A DNA stretch of 16,472 nt, taken from contig DATFXL010000104.1 in NCBI GenBank assembly GCA_035316025.1, forward strand, positions 1-16,472, given 5' to 3'. Under the pieces are notes generated by a model. The model did not search any database. It was not told the origin of the DNA and was given only the letters and a program-made list of their open reading frames with translations. Source of the DNA: JALZAA01 sp035316025 (GTDB lineage Bacteria > Actinomycetota > Acidimicrobiia > IMCC26256 > JACDBD01). Both the position numbers and the translations under genes were made by a program. Of this stretch, positions 7,292 through 13,998 are shown one piece after another. Every line of letters begins with the position of its first letter. Position 1 is the first letter of the stretch.

Positions 7292-8671
7292 TCACTTGGG
7301 CAGCCTCGCCATCTGCGCGTCCATCGGACCGGCCGGCGGCGGCATGTCCGCGATCCTCATCAGCAGTGCCTTCAGCGCCGAGTCGTAGATGCCCGAGAAG
7401 CTCGGGAATGGTTGGATCGTGTCGCCCAGCACGTCGAGCGGGACGTGGGCGCGGATGGCCAGCGTCGCCTGCTGCATCCACTCCCCTGCTTCGGGACCGA
7501 GCGCGTACGCACCGGTCAGCCGCTCACCGTCGCTGAGCAACGTCAGGAACCCATTGGATTCCGCGTACGCGTGGGTGTACGTGGCGGTCTTCGGCACATC
7601 CGACAAGCCTGCGGTGGCGCTGTACTGCGCTTCGAGCGCGCCCACCGCGGCCGCCTGAGGATCTGTATAGGTGACCCGGGGAACGGCTTCGTAGTTCGCC
7701 GGACGAGGATCGCCGGCGATGTTCGCTGCGACGACGTCGCCCTCGTATTCGCCGACGTGCGTCAGCGGCCAGATGCCGGTGATGTCGCCGATCGCCCACA
7801 GACGCTCGCCGGCGCGCAGGTGATCGTCCACCGCGATCCCGCGAGGATTCGCCTGGACGCCGACGGTCTCGAGGCCGATCCCCTCGACGCGTGGGCGTCG
7901 ACCGGTTGCCACGAGGAGCCGGTCGCCCCGGAGATCCGTACCGCCGTCGAACTGCAGGACGTACTCGTCACCCTCTCGCCGCGCCGCGGTGGCGTGCATC
8001 CCGAGCACCAGCTCGATTCCGTCGCGGCGCAGGGCGTCGCCGAGCGCTTCGCCCAATGGCGCCGGCTCACGGGGAAGCACGCGGTCGCCCCCCTCGACGA
8101 GCACCGCTTCGCCGCCAAGGCGACGAACGACCTGCGCCATCTCGACCCCAACGGGCCCGCCGCCCAGGATCAGGAGGCGGCGCGGGACCGCTTTCATGCC
8201 GGTCGCCTCCCGGTTGGTCCATAGGCCGTCGAGCTCGCGCAACCCGGGAACCGGCGGGATGAACGGATCAGCGCCGGCCGCGATGACGACGTGACCTGCC
8301 GTGTGTCGCCGGCCATCGACTTCGACCGCGCCGGTCCCGGCCAGTCGGCCGGTGCCACGCAGCAGGGCGATACCGCGGTCGGCCAGCCAGCGCTCCTGGC
8401 CTGCGTCGGAGTAGTTCGAGACCATGAAGTCCCGCCAGGCCAGTGCGGCCTCGACATCAACCTGTGCACTCGCACCCGCGTCCCGCGCGTCCTGCACCGC
8501 CTCGCCCGGGCGAAGCAGCGACTTCGACGGAATGCAGGCCCAGTACGAGCACTCGCCGCCGACGAGCTCTCGCTCGACGACTGCGACGCGCAGCCCGCGT
8601 GCAGCGAGCGCCGCCGCGCAGTGCTCGCCGGGTGCGCCGCCACCGAACACGATGACGTCGTACTCGCTCAT
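7292..8671 (-). CDS. FAD-dependent pyridine nucleotide-disulfide oxidoreductase-like protein
   Basis: 459-residue flavoprotein of the mercuric reductase/lipoamide dehydrogenase fold, oxidising or reducing a substrate with NAD(P)H through FAD. Seen: FAD motif GGGAPG (10-15), redox-active pair Cys41 and Cys46 (CSYWACIPSK, 41-50), NAD(P) motif GGGPVG (170-175), VATGRRP (254-260) and the FAD-binding AIGD (293-296). The C-terminal dimerisation domain lacks the usual His-Glu dyad: QPFPSFSG (420-427) stands where HAHPTxSE is expected, so it is not a standard lipoamide or glutathione reductase. The ATG at 8671 forms ATGA with the VOC stop. An upstream in-frame start would lie inside the VOC gene. True substrate unknown. 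Confidence 0.93.
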   Translation of the reverse strand: MSEYDVIVFGGGAPGEHCAAALAARGLRVAVVERELVGGECSYWACIPSKSLLRPGEAVQDARDAGASAQVDVEAALAWRDFMVSNYSDAGQERWLADRGIALLRGTGRLAGTGAVEVDGRRHTAGHVVIAAGADPFIPPVPGLRELDGLWTNREATGMKAVPRRLLILGGGPVGVEMAQVVRRLGGEAVLVEGGDRVLPREPAPLGEALGDALRRDGIELVLGMHATAARREGDEYVLQFDGGTDLRGDRLLVATGRRPRVEGIGLETVGVQANPRGIAVDDHLRAGERLWAIGDITGIWPLTHVGEYEGDVVAANIAGDPRPANYEAVPRVTYTDPQAAAVGALEAQYSATAGLSDVPKTATYTHAYAESNGFLTLLSDGERLTGAYALGPEAGEWMQQATLAIRAHVPLDVLGDTIQPFPSFSGIYDSALKALLMRIADMPPPAGPMDAQMARLPK

Positions 8672-9297
8672 CTCGGGAGTTCCGTGCCGGACTTCTCCGC
8701 CACCATGTACGCGGCGTACCACTCAGGCCAGTTCTCGTCTCTCTGTCCCGTCCGCTTCTCGTGCTCCCCGTGGGCAGCCTCTGCCCGCCGCATGGCGTTC
8801 GCCAGGTCGGTCGCGGACGCGAACGACGTTGCGGTCGCGTCGACACGCCCCGGAAGCCGGGTCGTGATCTCCTGCACGAGCCATTCGTTGCCGTCGGGAT
8901 CGCTGAACGTGGCACGCGAGAGATAGCTCCGGCGTTCGGGATCCAGACCGGTGACGGGACCATCCGGGCCGAGGTGGAAGACGTCGCCGACGTCGACGCC
9001 GGCGGCCACCAGCGCGTCCCGGGCGGCCACGATGTCGGAGACAACGAGGTACGCCTTGCCCGACCCGGGCGCGGCCGACGTGAGCATCGCGCCGAACTGG
9101 ACCGAGCACTCCGAGCCGTGCGGCGTGAGCTGGACAACACCCGCCGGCGTGACGTCGTGCCGCCACCCGAGCTTCGAATAGAAGTCTGTCGCGCGGTCGA
9201 CGTCCGACACCGGGATGACGACCACCTCGAGCTTCTGGTCCAAGCCCACGACGGACATCCCCGTTGCGCTGTCGCTCGTGGTGTCGGCGCTGCTCAT
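8668..9297 (-). CDS. VOC (glyoxalase-fold) protein with a C-terminal helical tail
   Basis: 209 residues. A vicinal-oxygen-chelate domain spans about 22-147: LEVVVIPVSDVDRATDFYSK (23-42) and FSDPDGNEWLVQE (131-143) are the paired family signatures. Val26/Val27 stand where metal-binding VOC enzymes often carry His in the first strand, while Glu143 is kept, so metal binding is doubtful. The tail (about 160-209), with HGEHEKRTG (176-184) and NWPEWYAAYMVAE (189-201), is a recurrent actinobacterial module from memory; its role is unknown. AAGGAGG 6 nt upstream gives a strong ribosome site. First gene of a leftward three-gene operon, divergent from the LLM oxidoreductase. Could be an isomerase, dioxygenase or resistance/binding protein. 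Confidence 0.92.
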   Translation of the reverse strand: MSSADTTSDSATGMSVVGLDQKLEVVVIPVSDVDRATDFYSKLGWRHDVTPAGVVQLTPHGSECSVQFGAMLTSAAPGSGKAYLVVSDIVAARDALVAAGVDVGDVFHLGPDGPVTGLDPERRSYLSRATFSDPDGNEWLVQEITTRLPGRVDATATSFASATDLANAMRRAEAAHGEHEKRTGQRDENWPEWYAAYMVAEKSGTELPR

Positions 9298-9344
9298 GTC
9301 GGCCTCCTTGCAGGGCTCAGGTGGGTCGGTGACGACTCCAATAG

Positions 9345-9362
9345 TGGATCAGATCGAATCCA
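9345..9362. promoter_or_regulatory. Imperfect 18-bp palindrome in a divergent promoter region
   Basis: TGGAT at 9345-9349 and ATCCA at 9358-9362 form 5-bp arms around an AT-containing centre that also pairs at its two inner positions; 7 of 9 pairs match. It sits 48 bp upstream of the VOC start and 50 bp upstream of the LLM GTG, where an operator shared by both genes would lie. No regulator gene is adjacent, so the binding protein is unknown. Confidence 0.35.
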
Positions 9363-9411
9363 GGGGCTCCGCGGAGCTCGCGGACTGACCGCCGTATGGC
9401 ACTGTGCCGCG

Positions 9412-10251
9412 GTGCTCCTGGGCCTCGTGCACGTCAATCTGGACTCGATGAGCCGCCCCGACAGCCTGGTCGACGCAGTGCGCATGGCCGAGGCGGCAGG
9501 CTTCGATTCGGCATGGGCGGGCGAGCACATCGTGTTGCCCGACGCTCGGGTACCCCCGTCGCCGATGGGACCCCAGGATCCCGCGCTGGATTCGCTGCTC
9601 GCGTTGACGTGGGCGGCGGCACACACGACGACCATCCGGCTCGCGACCGGAATCGTCATCCTCCCGCAACGCAATCCCGTCGTTCTCGCCAAGGAGGTCG
9701 CTACCCTCGACGTCCTGTCGGGCGGTCGCGTCGTGCTCGGCGTCGGAGCCGGCTACCTCGAGCCGGAGTTCCGCGCCCTCGGCGCCAACTTCGCCGAGCG
9801 CGGCGCGGTGACCGACGAATACCTCGATGCGATGTACGCGCTGTGGTACGACGAGCACCCCGAATACCACGGTCGCTTCGTCGACTTCGACCACATCGAC
9901 TCCCACCCCCGTCCCCTTCAGGACCCGGTCCCGGTCGTCGTCGGAGGCCACAGTGCACCGGCTTATCGCCGCGCCGTCGCGCGGGCTCACGGCTGGTACG
10001 GCTACTGGATCACTCCCGACGGCACCGCCCTCGCACTCGGTGAACTCCGGGCGGTGGCCGACCGGCTCGAGCGTCCCGACGAGCTCGGCGCGCTGCAGAT
10101 CAGCGTGACGCCACGGGGGCGAATCACTCCGGAGCTGGCGGCCGCATTCGCCGAGCTCGGCGTGCACCGGCTCGTGCTTCTCGCCCCGCCGTCGCCGGAC
10201 GGACCCGCCCGGACGATCGAGGCCGCCGTCGACGCCGTCGCGAACCTCTGA
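9412..10251 (+). CDS. LLM-class (luciferase-like, probably F420-dependent) oxidoreductase
   Basis: 279 residues of the bacterial luciferase-like TIM-barrel family. Seen: GLVHVNLDSM near the N-terminus, FDSAWAGEHIVLPD (31-44), and the core signature PQRNPVVLAKEVATLDVLSGGR (85-106) followed by LGVGAGYLEPEFRALG (109-124), typical of actinobacterial F420-dependent members. FMN-dependent members share this core, so the cofactor is inferred. It would transfer hydride to or from an alcohol, imine or similar substrate. I chose GTG 9412 because it places the family-typical first strand (LLGLVHVNL) at the N-terminus; no clear ribosome site precedes it, so GTG 9427 or an unrecognised leaderless start remain possible. 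The upstream part of this reading frame is antisense to the VOC gene and is not real. Confidence 0.9.
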   Translation: MLLGLVHVNLDSMSRPDSLVDAVRMAEAAGFDSAWAGEHIVLPDARVPPSPMGPQDPALDSLLALTWAAAHTTTIRLATGIVILPQRNPVVLAKEVATLDVLSGGRVVLGVGAGYLEPEFRALGANFAERGAVTDEYLDAMYALWYDEHPEYHGRFVDFDHIDSHPRPLQDPVPVVVGGHSAPAYRRAVARAHGWYGYWITPDGTALALGELRAVADRLERPDELGALQISVTPRGRITPELAAAFAELGVHRLVLLAPPSPDGPARTIEAAVDAVANL

Positions 10252-10261
10252 ACCGGGCCAT

Positions 10262-11176
10262 TCAAGAAGCGAAGCCGTCGACGTCGACGACGGCTTCGGT
10301 GAACGGCTGCGGAGCTTCTTGCGCCAGGTTGTGGCCGATGCCACCCGAAACGGTCCGATGCGCGTACTTGCCGGTGAACTTGTCCGCATACGCGCTCGGT
10401 TCGGGATGCGGCGCGCCGTTGGCGTCACCTTCGAGCGTGATGGTCGGCACCGTGATGGCGGGGCCGCCGGCGAGTCGCTTTTCCAGATCGTCGTATTGAC
10501 GCTCGCCGTCGGCCAGCCCGAGCCGCCACCGGTAGTTGTGGATCACGATGTTCACGTGGTCCGGATTGTCGAACGACGCCGCGCTCCGATCGAACGTCGG
10601 GTCGTCGAAGTTCCACTTCGGCGACGCGGTCTGCCAGATGAGCCTTGCAAACTCGTTGCGGTACCGGTCATAGCCCGCCCGGCCACGTTCGGTCGCGAAG
10701 TAGTACTGGTACCACCACGCCAGCTCGGCCGGTGGCGGCAGAGGCGCCTTGTTGGCTTCCTGGCTGCTGATCAGATATCCGCTCACAGACACCATGGCCC
10801 TGCACCGTGAAGGCCAGAGTGCGGCCACGACGTTGGCGGTGCGCGCACCCCAGTCGAACCCCGCGATGATCGCTGCTTCGATGTGGAGCGCGTCCATCAA
10901 CGCGACGACGTCGACGGCCAGGGCCGACTGCTGGCCGTTGCGCACGGTGCCGCTCGAGAGAAACCGTGTGGTCCCGTAGCCCCGCAGAAACGGCACGATC
11001 GCCCGGTAGCCCGCCGCCGCGAGCGCGAGAGCCGTGTCGGCGTAGCTGTGAACGTCGTACGGCCAGCCGTGGAGGAGGACGACGGCAGGAGCGTCATCCG
11101 ACCCTGTTTCGACGTACCCGACGTCGAGCACGCCGGCATCGACCTGCTTCAGGGACCCGAACGACTCGTCGCCCAT
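10262..11176 (-). CDS. Epoxide-hydrolase-like alpha/beta hydrolase (Asp nucleophile)
   Basis: 304 residues of the alpha/beta-hydrolase fold. Seen: oxyanion loop HGWP (36-39), nucleophile elbow GFDWG (106-110) with Asp108 in place of Ser, a cap region with WWYQYYFATERG (154-165) supplying tyrosines that in epoxide hydrolases hold the epoxide oxygen, Asp251 (LEGDANG) and His282 (GGIGHNL). This set matches soluble epoxide hydrolases and related haloalkane dehalogenases; the HGWP loop and cap tyrosines favour an epoxide hydrolase. The ATG at 11176 lies 5 nt after the stop of the preceding hydrolase; the ribosome site is poor, suggesting coupling. Last gene of the leftward operon. Natural substrate unknown. 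Confidence 0.93.
   Translation of the reverse strand: MGDESFGSLKQVDAGVLDVGYVETGSDDAPAVVLLHGWPYDVHSYADTALALAAAGYRAIVPFLRGYGTTRFLSSGTVRNGQQSALAVDVVALMDALHIEAAIIAGFDWGARTANVVAALWPSRCRAMVSVSGYLISSQEANKAPLPPPAELAWWYQYYFATERGRAGYDRYRNEFARLIWQTASPKWNFDDPTFDRSAASFDNPDHVNIVIHNYRWRLGLADGERQYDDLEKRLAGGPAITVPTITLEGDANGAPHPEPSAYADKFTGKYAHRTVSGGIGHNLAQEAPQPFTEAVVDVDGFAS
10270..10298. terminator. 11-bp hairpin at the convergent LLM/epoxide-hydrolase gene ends
   Basis: Perfect arms CGAAGCCGTCG (10270-10280) and CGACGGCTTCG (10288-10298) flank a 7-nt loop. It begins 19 nt after the LLM stop and lies inside the last codons of the epoxide-hydrolase-like gene on the other strand. It has no long T-run, but would form a strong RNA stem in either direction and probably ends LLM transcription. 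Confidence 0.55.
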
Positions 11177-11181
11177 GGCGC

Positions 11182-11898
11182 TCAGCGCACGTTGGCGATC
11201 GCCGTCTCGATCACGTCGGTCACGGCCTGCGGTTGGGAGATCATGATCACGTGCGATCCCTCGACCTCGGTGATCGTCGCGCCGGCGCGCTCGGCCATGG
11301 AGCGGACCACGTCGGTACCGGCTGCCTTGTCGCCCGTCGCTACGACAGCCCACGAAGGCAACGACTTCCACGCCGGCGGACCGGAGGGCTCGGAGAACGC
11401 GAGGTCCGCTATCGGCCGTTGGATGGCCGCGATCACCGCCGCCTGCGCGTCGGACAGGTCCGCCGCGAACGCTTCGTGGGTCTTCGAGGGGGCGATCGAG
11501 AACTCCGTCCCTGTCCCGCTCCCGGCCGGATACTGGTGCGGAACCAGGGCCGAGTTCAGCACACTGTCCTTCGATCCGGCGGTGACCTCGCCCAGTCGTT
11601 CGCCGTCATCGGGCGCGAAGGCGGCGACATAGACCAGACCCACGACGTTCTTCGCGTTCGTGGCGGCGTTGCTGATCACCGCGCCGCCGTAGGAGTGGGA
11701 GACGGCAAGAACGCGACCGGAGATCTGTCCGAGCTCACTCGCGACATACGCACTGTCGATTGCGATGCCGCGCAGCGGGTTGGCGATCGCGGTCACCTGG
11801 ACGCCGTTCTTCTGTAGCCGCTCGATGACTCCCGTCCAGCTCGAGCTGTCGGCGAAGGCACCGTGCACGAGGGCCACGGTCAACTGTTGGTCCGACAT
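11182..11898 (-). CDS. Alpha/beta hydrolase (Ser nucleophile)
   Basis: 238-residue hydrolase of the salicylate-esterase/hydroxynitrile-lyase-like bacterial branch of the alpha/beta fold. Seen: VHGAFADSSSW (11-21), nucleophile elbow SHSYGG (67-72) with Ser69, Asp190 (VATGDKA) and His216 (VEGSHVI), giving a complete Ser-Asp-His triad. Expected to cleave an ester or similar bond; no substrate can be inferred. The ATG at 11898 has GGAG 7 nt upstream and lies 12 nt after the redoxin-like stop; an in-frame TTG at 11910 would add four residues and is less likely. Middle gene of a leftward three-gene operon. Confidence 0.93.
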   Translation of the reverse strand: MSDQQLTVALVHGAFADSSSWTGVIERLQKNGVQVTAIANPLRGIAIDSAYVASELGQISGRVLAVSHSYGGAVISNAATNAKNVVGLVYVAAFAPDDGERLGEVTAGSKDSVLNSALVPHQYPAGSGTGTEFSIAPSKTHEAFAADLSDAQAAVIAAIQRPIADLAFSEPSGPPAWKSLPSWAVVATGDKAAGTDVVRSMAERAGATITEVEGSHVIMISQPQAVTDVIETAIANVR

Positions 11899-11910
11899 CG
11901 TTCGCTCCAA

Positions 11911-12897
11911 TCATCCGAAGGTGAACACGAAGGCCTCGACCCCTGGGTCGAGGAACTCGATCTCGAACAAGCGGTCGACGATCGGTCCCGGCTGCCGGAT
12001 CAGCTGGTACATCCGCTGGTAGTCGGCTGTGCCGTTGCCGCCCTCGTCGATGTCGACACCGCGGGCGGGCCCGGGCGGCTCGCCGTCGAGGAGCACCCGG
12101 AAGCGCACGGGCCCTCGGCGCAGCGGCGGGCCCATCACCAGATGCAGGTCACGCGCGTGGAACCGATACGACACGGACCCGCCCGGCTCGTCGAGCCGCG
12201 CGGGCACCAAGCCGATCATCCAGGCTCCGGACAGCGCCCACTGGTTGCGGCCCAACTGGGCCGGTGCCGAGTACACGTGGCGCTCGTCGGGCACCGCCCC
12301 GCCGGGCGATGCGAACCCGTAGGCACGCCCGTAGCCGACGTAGTTCTCTCCCGACCCGACGCCGGCCCAATCGGCGGCCGCCTCGACGCCTTCCGGCTCG
12401 ATGTCCACCAGGCCCTGGTCGACGTCGGCGCCGGCGGCACGCAGGAGCATCTGGAGGACCATCTCGGACTCCTCGTACTCGCCCTCGCCGAAGTGGTGGT
12501 GGCGGATCTGGCCTTGGGCGTCGGCGAGGTAAAGGGCCGGCCAGTAATGGTTGTCGAACGCCTCCCAAACGGCGTAGCCGTTGTCCACGACGACTGGGTA
12601 GCGGACGTCCAACTCCTTCAGAGCCCGCTCGACGTTGTCGAGCTCGCCCTCGAACTCGAACTCCGGCGTTTGTATTCCGACCACGACGAGGCTCTTGTCC
12701 GTGTACTTGCGTGCCCACGCCCGGACGTACGGAAGCGAGCGGATCCAGTTGATGCACGTGTAGGTGCCGAAGTCGGCGAGGACGACACGGCCGGACAGAT
12801 CCTCGGGCGTCAGCGGCGGCGAGTTCAGCCAGGCGGTCGCCCCGTCGAAGCGGGGGATGGTGCCTTCGACCGGGTACTCGTTGCGATGGCGAAGCAT
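11911..12897 (-). CDS. Thioredoxin-fold (redoxin) protein with DipZ-like C-terminal domain, single active-site cysteine
   Basis: 328 residues. Residues about 12-155 form a thioredoxin/TlpA-like domain: VVLADFGTYTCINWIRSLPY (38-57), VVGIQTPEFEFE (72-83) and the cis-Pro region HYWPALYL (117-124). The active site is Cys48-Ile-Asn-Trp51, so the second cysteine of CxxC is absent. About 185-328 is a beta-rich domain resembling the C-terminal part of mycobacterial DipZ. No signal peptide or membrane segment is seen, so it is probably cytoplasmic, unlike full DipZ. It might act as a monothiol peroxiredoxin-like or thiol-exchange protein; this is inference. GGAGGGG 5 nt upstream of the ATG gives a strong start. 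First gene of an operon with two hydrolases. Confidence 0.88.
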   Translation of the reverse strand: MLRHRNEYPVEGTIPRFDGATAWLNSPPLTPEDLSGRVVLADFGTYTCINWIRSLPYVRAWARKYTDKSLVVVGIQTPEFEFEGELDNVERALKELDVRYPVVVDNGYAVWEAFDNHYWPALYLADAQGQIRHHHFGEGEYEESEMVLQMLLRAAGADVDQGLVDIEPEGVEAAADWAGVGSGENYVGYGRAYGFASPGGAVPDERHVYSAPAQLGRNQWALSGAWMIGLVPARLDEPGGSVSYRFHARDLHLVMGPPLRRGPVRFRVLLDGEPPGPARGVDIDEGGNGTADYQRMYQLIRQPGPIVDRLFEIEFLDPGVEAFVFTFG

Positions 12898-13106
12898 GCG
12901 TCCCCTCCGATCAACGCAACGACCTGAATACGGCCCGCACCTTGGTGCTGCGGCCGATCACGCCGGCGGTCGTCGATGTCTGACGGTACCGCCACGGTCC
13001 CTCACAAGCGATTGGCACGAATGGCGCAGACGACACGTTGGTGAACGAGGTGAACATCCGCATCCGAGCGTCGCCATGAGGCCCGACACGCTCGGGGTGA
13101 AGATCG
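12898..13106. other. Intergenic region upstream of the redoxin operon
   Basis: The gap between the redoxin-like start and the ArsR operator should hold the promoter for the leftward operon, but I cannot pick a convincing -35/-10 pair. Short open frames on the minus strand (for example 12911-13126, 71 codons) lack a good ribosome site and resemble no family I know, so I see no gene here. Confidence 0.4.
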
Positions 13107-13122
13107 ATCAATCCAGCTTGAT
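13107..13122. promoter_or_regulatory. Candidate ArsR operator (ATCAA-N6-TTGAT)
   Basis: A 16-bp inverted repeat with perfect 5-bp arms ATCAA and TTGAT around a 6-bp centre lies 30 bp before the arsR-arsC start. AT-rich repeats of this kind are typical of ArsR/SmtB-family sites. Its right arm forms most of the candidate -35 box, so binding would block RNA polymerase directly. Autoregulation is inferred from position. Confidence 0.6.
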
Positions 13123-13146
13123 TCATTTCCGGCGCCTTCGTAACGT
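13118..13146 (+). promoter_or_regulatory. Candidate promoter for arsR-arsC, leaderless configuration
   Basis: A -35 box TTGATT (13118-13123) and a -10 box TAACGT (13141-13146) are separated by 17 bp. Six nt after the -10 box the GTG start begins at 13153, so transcription would start at or next to the start codon. The absence of a ribosome site before this GTG agrees with a leaderless mRNA, common in actinobacteria. Confidence 0.55.
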
Positions 13147-13152
13147 GGTCGT

Positions 13153-13998
13153 GTGACTCGTACGGTCGAGGCGGCCGGGTTCGACACTCCCCCTCCGTTC
13201 CTGCGTCTTGCCGGGCATCCGCTCCGGTGGCGGCTGCTCAGCGAACTGGCGCGCAGCGATCGCCCGGTGCGCGAGCTGACCGACCTGCTCGGCGAGCCCC
13301 AGAGCCTGGTCTCCTATCACCTCGGCCGGCTGCGCGATGCCGAGGTCGTCACGGTCCGTCGCAGCACCGCCGACCGGCGCGATTCCTACTACGCGATCGA
13401 CCTGGCGCGGTGCGGCGAGCTTCTCCAAGGCTCGGGCGACGCCCTGCACCCCGGGTTGCGACTCGCACCGGCTGGGCCCGTCGAACGGATGCCCCGCGGG
13501 TCGAGGCGTCAGCCACGCGTCCTGTTCCTGTGCACTGGGAACGGAACTCGGTCCCAGATGGCCGAAGCGCTGCTCGATTCCCTCTCGAACGGGACCGTCG
13601 AGGTTGCCAGCGCCGGCAGCCACCCGAAGGCCGTCCACCCGAACGCCGTGCGCGTCATGCGTGAACGAGGCATCGACATCAGCGCCAATCGATCGAAGCA
13701 CCTCACCGAGTTCACCCACCGACACTTCGACTTCGTGATCACCTTGTGCGACCGAGTCCGCGAGGTCTGCCCCGAGTTTCCGGGCCAGCCCGAGGCCGTC
13801 CACTGGAGCATCCCGGATCCGGGACGGGATCGCAGGACCGATCGAGCGAGCTATCCGGCGTTCCGCCGCACCGCGGACGAGCTCGAGACGCGCATCCGAT
13901 TCCTCCTCGCCGTGATCGACACCACACCAAGAAGGAAGGTTCAGGTTCATGGACAACGACACCGTCAACGTGCGCTACATGGTCGACGACGTCGATAA
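13153..13998 (+). CDS. ArsR-family regulator fused to thioredoxin-type arsenate reductase (ArsC/LMW phosphatase fold)
   Basis: 281 residues in two domains. Residues about 15-95 are an ArsR winged helix (RLAGHPLRWRLLSELA at 18-33, recognition region EPQSLVSYHLGRL at 48-60). Residues 121-256 are a low-molecular-weight phosphatase-type arsenate reductase: P-loop CTGNGTRS (127-134), Cys199 (TLCD), Cys206 (EVCPEF) and acid Asp221 (IPDP). The spacing Cys127-Cys199-Cys206 equals Cys10-Cys82-Cys89 of plasmid pI258 ArsC, so thioredoxin-coupled As(V) to As(III) reduction is expected. The ArsR part has only Cys87 and no CxC pair, so arsenite sensing must differ from classical ArsR. The basic tail 257-281 overlaps the next gene. 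No arsenite pump gene is in the window. A plain protein phosphatase is the less likely alternative. Confidence 0.93.
   Translation: MTRTVEAAGFDTPPPFLRLAGHPLRWRLLSELARSDRPVRELTDLLGEPQSLVSYHLGRLRDAEVVTVRRSTADRRDSYYAIDLARCGELLQGSGDALHPGLRLAPAGPVERMPRGSRRQPRVLFLCTGNGTRSQMAEALLDSLSNGTVEVASAGSHPKAVHPNAVRVMRERGIDISANRSKHLTEFTHRHFDFVITLCDRVREVCPEFPGQPEAVHWSIPDPGRDRRTDRASYPAFRRTADELETRIRFLLAVIDTTPRRKVQVHGQRHRQRALHGRRRR

Noticed and set aside
8761..9411. N-terminal extension of the LLM oxidoreductase frame
   Set aside because: This part is antisense to the VOC gene; the family-like N-terminus begins at the GTG at 9412.
11177..11371. N-terminal extension of the epoxide-hydrolase-like protein
   Set aside because: It overlaps the coding end of the serine hydrolase and is Arg/Asp-rich without family resemblance. 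The ATG at 11176 gives the usual N-terminus.
12911..13126. Possible 71-codon minus-strand gene upstream of the redoxin operon
   Set aside because: No good ribosome site, no recognisable domain, and it overlaps the promoter region and ArsR operator area.
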